Of a stretch of 11,404 bases of DNA, positions 7,124 to 11,404 are shown in pieces. A program made the position numbers and the translations under genes. This DNA is from Chrysochromulina tobinii. Lineage: Eukaryota > Haptophyta > Prymnesiales > Chrysochromulinaceae. The notes below the pieces were generated by a model that did not search any database, was not told the DNA's origin, and saw only the letters and a list, made by a program, of their open reading frames with translations. The DNA lies in NCBI GenBank assembly GCA_001275005.1, contig JWZX01002054.1, forward strand, positions 1-11,404, given 5' to 3'. Positions within the stretch are counted from its first letter, which is position 1; each line of letters starts with the position of its first letter.

Positions 7124-7610
7124 CACAGCTGTACTTTGGGAGGTGGTGGTGCTGCCGCCATGCTGATGAGCGTTCTGTATCTAGCTTGTGGTTCACGTTC
7201 GGATTGCGACTTGCGAGCTCGACCTATCTAGACCCTCCGCGCGTATTCGATGAAGCAACCAGCCGGAACCGGCTGCGGGGCTGGCTTCGGTGAATATTCG
7301 GATACTGATCAATGTGAGATCGGATACGGATTCGAACACAACGCTCGCGATTTAAATCGATTAAACCCGCCCATTTCCGCGCCTTCGAGGCCTTCATTTC
7401 ATTGACGCACAGACCGTGCCGGATGTCACCGCCACAGGCGTAACACAACATCCGATCGGCTGCTCCTCCGTCGCGCCACGACGTCCCTGTGTGCACCTAG
7501 CCCCTCGATGCGCGCCGACGTCCGGTGCGGGTCGCTCGCCTCCTACATTGCCTAATATGGACGTCTGGTGCGCGTCACTCGCCTCCCCGGACGACTTCAT
7601 ATGGCTTGCC
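7124..7610. other. Convergent intergenic region (3' ends of the lipin-like and CXXC genes)
   Basis: No coding frame is convincing here; the open frame on the plus strand is the complement of the CXXC gene and its flank. A perfect hairpin CAGCCGG-AA-CCGGCTG lies at 7260-7275. TCGGATAC occurs twice (7298 and 7320), and an AT-rich patch with TTTAAATCGATTAAA lies at about 7351. These may be 3' UTR or polyadenylation elements of either gene; I cannot assign them. Confidence 0.5.
7260..7275. repeat. Perfect 7-bp hairpin downstream of the lipin-like stop
   Basis: CAGCCGG and CCGGCTG pair around AA about 140 bases after the lipin-like stop codon. It lies between convergent genes and could form a 3' UTR stem, though the tight loop would force opening of the top base pair. 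No U-tract follows, so a bacterial-type terminator is excluded. Confidence 0.4.
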
Positions 7611-9134
7611 TCACGCCGGAGTAGCGATCGGCGCGTAATGAGGATTCCAGGAGCGCGGAGCCCCACCCGCAAACACAAACGAGGGGCGCCCATTCCCTTC
7701 GAGGGGCACGCAGCCGTGGCCGCAAGCGAGCTCGTAACGCCATACGCGACGTTCGTGCGACCACAACCACTTGGGCCGCAGCCTCTCTTCGCTCACCTGG
7801 TGTGTGGCGTTATACAGCACGGCCTTCACATGGAAAAGGCGCGCGCGATTGCTCTTCTTCTTGAGCTTCGCAGCCCGCGTGTCCTCGTCCTCGTCCTCGT
7901 CCTTGTCCTCGTCCTCGTCCTCCTCCTCGTCCTCCTCCTCGTCCTCGGAAGCTTCGTCCTCTGGCGTCGCCCCCTTTGCATCCATGTCGCTGTTGACGAA
8001 TCTAGTCTGGGCTGTACGCTTGCCTGCAGCGGCCTCAGGGGCACCTCCGCCGTCGTGGGCGCCTCCGCCGTCGTGGGCGCCTCCGCCGTCGCCCGCCACG
8101 GCGTCTCCGCCGTCAACCGCAGCCACGGCAGCTGTTGCGCTCTTGCGCGCTTTGCCCCGATGCTGTTTGCCGCGTTGCCCACGCTTCAGCCCATTGCTGG
8201 CGGCGGGCTCTTCGACAGCTTGAATCACAACCTCCCACCAGCCGTCCTGGTAGTACAGGTCGACCAGGTCGCCGGGTCGTAGCAAGCAGGCAGCGCCCTT
8301 CGGGAACGCATTCGGCGGGAGCAGGCGCAAGCGTTGAGGCTCGATGAACTCGCGCAGTGGCACCTTCGCTGTCGCGTGTGCCTCGCTCACCTCGCTCAGC
8401 AGCTCATCGAACTCGACGCAAACCTTGCCCGCCTTCACGGCCCTCTCAACAACGGCCGCGTGATGTGGGCTACTCTTGCGCGGGCTGCTGCGGCTCTGGG
8501 AGGGTGGCGGCTGCTCCGAGTAGGGGTCCACCACCCGGCCAGCCATCAACCCTAATTCGTACTCCTCTTTCGGAATGTTCACCTCAACCCGCATCCCTGG
8601 AAGGAAGTCGAACTGGCCCCAGCCGCTGTCGATGGATGCCTCGAGCCTCACAGATGGAAGCCGCGCATTCGTCCCCGGCATGAAGCCGGTGTGCTTGGCA
8701 ACCGCTGCTGCTGCACCCGTTGAGTTGCCGAGAGGAACTCGCGTGCCAGCGCGGCGTGCGCTGCCCCAGCGCTCGATGCGCTCGCGCTCGGCCTCGCGCT
8801 CCACTCGCCGAGCCTCAGCGAGCCGCTCGTTTTCTTTGGTGATCTCCACGCACGTGCGCTCAATGCAGCTCTTCCGCAGGTTGCCAGTGCCACCGAACTG
8901 CGGCATGTCGAGGCAGTAAACGCACCTACCGCAGTTAGTGGCGTTGCAACCGACGCAGACCCCGCAGCGGTGCCGCCTTGTTACACTCATCGCGCTGCTA
9001 CTGGCCCGCTGCTTATAGTCGCCGTCCTCATCTATGTGGGGGCGTTTGCCCTCCAATTCTGTGTCCTCCACGTGGGGCTCGGTGACGCATGCGCGGAGTC
9101 TCTCGCGAGCCTTTAATGCGGCCTCGCGCGGCAT
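7611..9134 (-). CDS. CXXC zinc finger and tandem Agenet chromatin protein
   Basis: From the ATG at 9134 the product is 507 residues. A CXXC finger spans about 55-95: C57, C60, C63, C68, C71, C74, C90, C95 in the spacing of CFP1, MLL and DNMT1, with the DNA-contacting motif QFGG at 79-82. Such fingers bind unmethylated CpG. A basic coiled-coil-like stretch follows (100-125). Agenet/Tudor repeat 1 is about 177-273 (FLPGMRVEV, KVCVEFDELL, PLREFIEPQRLRLLPP). Repeat 2 begins at 284 (LLRPGDLVDLYYQDGWWEVV) and resumes at 432 (RLFHVKAVLYN, ERLRPKWLW), split by a roughly 120-residue insert with an AHDGGG repeat and a long Asp/Glu tract. A nuclear role reading CpG and histone marks is inferred. The frame stays open upstream to about 9377 without another ATG, so a longer spliced N terminus is possible. 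Confidence 0.85.
   Translation of the reverse strand: MPREAALKARERLRACVTEPHVEDTELEGKRPHIDEDGDYKQRASSSAMSVTRRHRCGVCVGCNATNCGRCVYCLDMPQFGGTGNLRKSCIERTCVEITKENERLAEARRVEREAERERIERWGSARRAGTRVPLGNSTGAAAAVAKHTGFMPGTNARLPSVRLEASIDSGWGQFDFLPGMRVEVNIPKEEYELGLMAGRVVDPYSEQPPPSQSRSSPRKSSPHHAAVVERAVKAGKVCVEFDELLSEVSEAHATAKVPLREFIEPQRLRLLPPNAFPKGAACLLRPGDLVDLYYQDGWWEVVIQAVEEPAASNGLKRGQRGKQHRGKARKSATAAVAAVDGGDAVAGDGGGAHDGGGAHDGGGAPEAAAGKRTAQTRFVNSDMDAKGATPEDEASEDEEEDEEEDEDEDKDEDEDEDTRAAKLKKKSNRARLFHVKAVLYNATHQVSEERLRPKWLWSHERRVWRYELACGHGCVPLEGNGRPSFVFAGGAPRSWNPHYAPIATPA
7878..7950 (-). repeat. Acidic GAG/GAC codon tract in the CXXC-Agenet gene
   Basis: Near-pure GAG and GAC codons encode the Asp/Glu run at about residues 396-419, inside the insert that splits the second Agenet repeat. 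The pattern is a coding microsatellite likely to vary in length. Acidic tracts like this are common in histone-interacting proteins. Confidence 0.8.
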
Positions 9135-9338
9135 CTGCCAAGGTGACCAGGTGTTGTGCGAGAAGTGGACGAAGAATTTGACTTTGGACTTTTGCGTGAG
9201 CGCGCGAGACCACAGCGCGCGAAGGGATTCGCGCCGAAATGTGAAGACGAGACTCGAATCAACAGAGGTCTCATTACCTAATTTGACAAGCTCGATTACA
9301 TCGGTCGTGCCTATTTTAGGCGAAGAGCGCCTCTGCAC
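9135..9338. promoter_or_regulatory. Short divergent intergenic region between the CXXC-Agenet and Pro/Ala-rich genes
   Basis: Only 204 bases separate the two start codons, which face away from each other. The stretch is visibly less GC-rich than its flanks, particularly from 9235 to 9320. A small inverted repeat AGGCG-AAGAG-CGCCT sits at 9318-9332, just before the ATG at 9339. A shared bidirectional promoter is the simplest reading, provided the CXXC protein begins at 9134. Confidence 0.45.
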
Positions 9339-11404
9339 ATGGGCACTTTGACGGCCGACGACAGCGTCCCGACAACTTCATCCTCGTCACCTGCGAGTTT
9401 AGAAGCGAACTTCAGCACACGGGTGACAAGTCAGGAAGACTGGTTGGCGGGCCTCCTGGGTATCGTCGGCTGCTGTGGCACTCGCAAGCCTTCTCGATTC
9501 CACGAACTCCATTCCGAGTTCCACGTTCCCGGGAGGACGTCGGATTATGAGGACGAACGGGTTCTCGGCAGCAGGAGTATGGATTACCCAAAGGAATCTT
9601 CGCCGGCCTTCACGCTACCGACGGAAGGGCTTCTGGCTCGGCCCCCGGCCGAAGAGCTTGGGCCGCTCACGAAACCGATCCTGCAGTCCAGGCCAGCTCC
9701 CGTCGTTCAGATAAGGGCCTCCCCGCCAACGCCCCCACCGCCGACGTCGACACTGCCAGCGCCGGTGCCAGCGCCAGCTCCGGTGCCAATGCCAGCACCC
9801 CCCTCGCGGCGAGCACCGCCCCAACTAGACAAAGATGGGCTCGAAGCCCGCCCTGCGAAGCAGCCGCCTCCTACCGAGGAGCCAACGCCACTGCGCCAGT
9901 CGCAGCGAGGAACCAAAAGCTTCCCGCTTCCGACATCGGTACCGGCCGAGAAGCCAAAAGCTACACGCCCGCTTCCGACATCGATACCGGCTGAGGAACC
10001 TAAAGCGGCATGGATGCTTCCGAAATCGGTACCGGCCGAGGAACCAAAAGCGGCACGCCCGCTTCCGACAACCATACTGGCCGAAGAACCTAAAGCAGCA
10101 CGCCCCTCGCAGCAAACGCCCCCGCAGCCGACGCCTCCGCAGCAAATGCCGGCGCCGAAGCAGATGCCTGCACGCCCCTCACAGCAAACGCCACCGCAGA
10201 CAGCGCCAGCGGCGGAGCCATTAGCGGCGCGCCCCTTGCAGCGATGGCCACCACAGCCAACGCCAGTGCTGGAACCAGCGCCGGCGCCAAAACCCGTGCC
10301 AGCCCCCCCCACGCAGCAAATGGTGCCAATGCCAGCATCCAAGACAAGGCAAGCGCCGGAGCCAGCGCCAGCGACCCCCCCGCAGCCCGTGCCAGCGCCC
10401 CAGGCGTCTTCGGCGCCGGAGCCACCGCCCGCGACGGAGGAGAACTGGGCAGAAGCAGCGACAAAAGCAGCATCCGCTGCCGGCGCGGCGATCCAAGCGC
10501 GCCTCTCATTCCCCCGCGCCTCGAAGTCAGCGCCGGAGCCAGCGCTAGAGCCAGTGCTTGTGGAGATGGCGGCGGCCGAGAAGGCGGCGGCGGCCGAGAA
10601 GGCGGCGGCCGAGAAGGCGTCGTTCGAGAAGGCCGACAAGGCGGCGGCCGCGAAGGCGGCGGCCGCGAAGGCGGCGGCCGATAAGGCGGCGGCCGATAAG
10701 GCCGCGGCGGACAAGGCGGCGGCCGAGAAGGCGGCGGCCACGAAGGCGGCGGCCGAGAAGGCGGCGGCCGAGAAGGCGGCGGCCACGAAGGCGGCGGCCG
10801 AGAAGGCGGCGGCGGACAAGGCGGCGGCGGACAAGGCCGCGGCGGAGGAGCTGCGGCGCCGAGCCACGGCGCTGGGCCTGCTGCCGGTGCTCACGACTGC
10901 CAACATCGCCGACGACGCGATGCTGAAGAAGTCGATCGCGTTTTGCGACGAGCACGGCGTGACGAGCGTCTCCGACATGGTCGAGTACAACCTGGTCCAA
11001 GACTTTGTTCGCCATCTCGGCCTGAAGACGGTCCCCGGCAAGAAGCTGCTCAGCATGCTGCAGACATCGATATCCGGACTCGCCGCTCAGTTGAGCGACC
11101 GCCTGTTCTCCCCGAGCAGCAGCCGCAAGTCCTCGCCAAAGTGGGACAAGGCGGCCGCCGACAAGGCGGCGGCCGAGAAGGCCGCGGCCGACAAGGCGGC
11201 GGCCGAGAAGGCCGCGGCCGACAAGGCGGCGGCCGACCAGGCGGCGGCCGACAAGGCGGAGGCGGAGAAGGCGGGTGCTCATAGCACGGAGAGCGCAAGA
11301 GCGGCCGCCGCCAAGGTGGTGCCGGCCGCCGAGCCGGCCGCCCTTTCCCTCCTCCTCAACCACTGGGGAGCGGCGGCGCGGCGGTGCTTGAGCACCTGCG
11401 TCGG
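9339..11404 (+). CDS. Large Pro-rich then Ala/Lys-rich repetitive protein, 3' end outside the window
   Basis: The ATG at 9339 opens an uninterrupted frame of 688 codons to the window edge. The start MGTLTADD has Gly at position 2. [16 protein letters not shown] (35-50) ends in a Cys pair before basic residues, so lipid anchoring is conceivable. Residues 100-400 are Pro/Ala/Gln-rich and include four 15-residue repeats (195-254) of the type [15 protein letters not shown]. Residues 410-506 are about nineteen roughly 5-residue repeats ([15 protein letters not shown]), expected to form a long charged helix like TolA or H1-type tails. A compact segment at about 507-590 ([35 protein letters not shown]) looks folded. 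A second Ala/Lys array covers about 602-645. I recognise no family. The antisense open frame here is a by-product of Ala codons. Confidence 0.75.
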   Translation, partial: MGTLTADDSVPTTSSSSPASLEANFSTRVTSQEDWLAGLLGIVGCCGTRKPSRFHELHSEFHVPGRTSDYEDERVLGSRSMDYPKESSPAFTLPTEGLLARPPAEELGPLTKPILQSRPAPVVQIRASPPTPPPPTSTLPAPVPAPAPVPMPAPPSRRAPPQLDKDGLEARPAKQPPPTEEPTPLRQSQRGTKSFPLPTSVPAEKPKATRPLPTSIPAEEPKAAWMLPKSVPAEEPKAARPLPTTILAEEPKAARPSQQTPPQPTPPQQMPAPKQMPARPSQQTPPQTAPAAEPLAARPLQRWPPQPTPVLEPAPAPKPVPAPPTQQMVPMPASKTRQAPEPAPATPPQPVPAPQASSAPEPPPATEENWAEAATKAASAAGAAIQARLSFPRASKSAPEPALEPVLVEMAAAEKAAAAEKAAAEKASFEKADKAAAAKAAAAKAAADKAAADKAAADKAAAEKAAATKAAAEKAAAEKAAATKAAAEKAAADKAAADKAAAEELRRRATALGLLPVLTTANIADDAMLKKSIAFCDEHGVTSVSDMVEYNLVQDFVRHLGLKTVPGKKLLSMLQTSISGLAAQLSDRLFSPSSSRKSSPKWDKAAADKAAAEKAAADKAAAEKAAADKAAADQAAADKAEAEKAGAHSTESARAAAAKVVPAAEPAALSLLLNHWGAAARRCLSTCV
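9921..10100 (+). repeat. Four 45-bp coding repeats
   Basis: Units at 9921-9965, 9966-10010, 10011-10055 and 10056-10100 each encode 15 residues following the pattern [15 protein letters not shown]. They are diverged but in register, and show step-wise in-frame growth of the Pro-rich region. Confidence 0.8.
10566..10850 (+). repeat. 15-bp GCGGCGGCC-GAG/GAC-AAG array, first block
   Basis: About nineteen units of roughly 15 bases encode [15 protein letters not shown] and AAAAK. Codon use inside the array is nearly uniform (GCG GCG GCC), which indicates recent expansion or gene conversion rather than selection for the protein sequence alone. Confidence 0.85.
11146..11275 (+). repeat. 15-bp Ala/Lys array, second block
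   Basis: About eight further units of the same pentapeptide type follow the compact segment, alternating AAADK and AAAEK. The match in codon pattern to the first block, about 300 bases away, points to a shared origin by duplication. Confidence 0.8.

Noticed and set aside
7416-8282. A plus-strand frame with a long Val/Leu run resembling a membrane segment
   Set aside because: It is the complement of the Asp/Glu codon tract of the CXXC-Agenet gene; the hydrophobic run is an artefact.
9135-9338. N-terminal extension of the CXXC protein from a GTG at 9338
   Set aside because: GTG starts are not expected in a nuclear eukaryotic gene, and the ATG of the divergent gene at 9339 abuts it. Part of it (KVKFFVHFSHNTW) does look protein-like, so a spliced upstream exon remains possible.
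9707-11056. A 449-codon Ala/Ser-rich open frame on the minus strand
   Set aside because: It is the complement of Lys/Ala/Glu and Pro codon repeats in the plus-strand frame starting at 9339, which has a clean ATG, non-repetitive N terminus and folded-looking segment. The antisense frame has no domain.
10545-11363. An Arg/Leu-rich minus-strand open frame (GRRLVGRRL repeats) and Arg-rich plus-strand frames
   Set aside because: These are alternative readings of the 15-bp GCGGCGGCC-GAG-AAG array; GC-rich repeats stay open in several frames.

Overview
The window looks like nuclear DNA of a GC-rich, intron-bearing single-celled eukaryote. The reasons are GT-AG introns inside conserved proteins, a lipin-type phosphatidate phosphatase, a CXXC/Agenet chromatin protein, and the absence of operons or Shine-Dalgarno logic. 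The GC-rich coding sequence, abundant in-frame microduplications and Ala/Pro/Lys low-complexity proteins suggest a microalga such as a haptophyte. That placement is inference, not something read from a marker gene.

Layout, left to right. (1) 173-1806, minus strand: cofactor-independent phosphoglycerate mutase (iPGM) in two exons; the last exon carries two single-base frame breaks. (2) 1807-2120: a divergent intergenic region. (3) 2121-3856, plus: a three-exon CobW/COG0523 GTPase with Walker A and a CxCC metal motif. (4) 3857-4490: intergenic DNA with short tandem repeats and a palindromic element. (5) 4491-7123, plus: a two-exon lipin-like phosphatidate phosphatase with N-terminal ankyrin repeats, a compact N-Lip/C-Lip core and a repetitive tail. 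(6) 7124-7610: a convergent intergenic region. (7) 7611-9134, minus: a CXXC zinc finger plus tandem Agenet protein. (8) 9135-9338: a short divergent intergenic region. (9) 9339 to the window end, plus: a Pro-rich, then Ala/Lys-rich protein of at least 688 codons, cut by the edge.

The genes do not form a pathway: glycolysis, metal-chaperone GTPase, lipid metabolism, chromatin reader and an unknown protein. They are arranged as two divergent pairs around a plus-strand lipin gene.

The most interesting signal is in the introns. All four are phase 0. At each, exon-edge sequence is also present inside the intron as a direct copy: near-exact 32 bp, diverged 33 bp, 14+10 bp, and a 76-bp internal unit that repeats the exon-intron junction. 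All four contain several iterations of CTGAT or CTAAT, which fit the branch-point consensus CTRAY. This supports intron birth or turnover by tandem duplication across AG|GT sites, followed by expansion of branch-point-like repeats.
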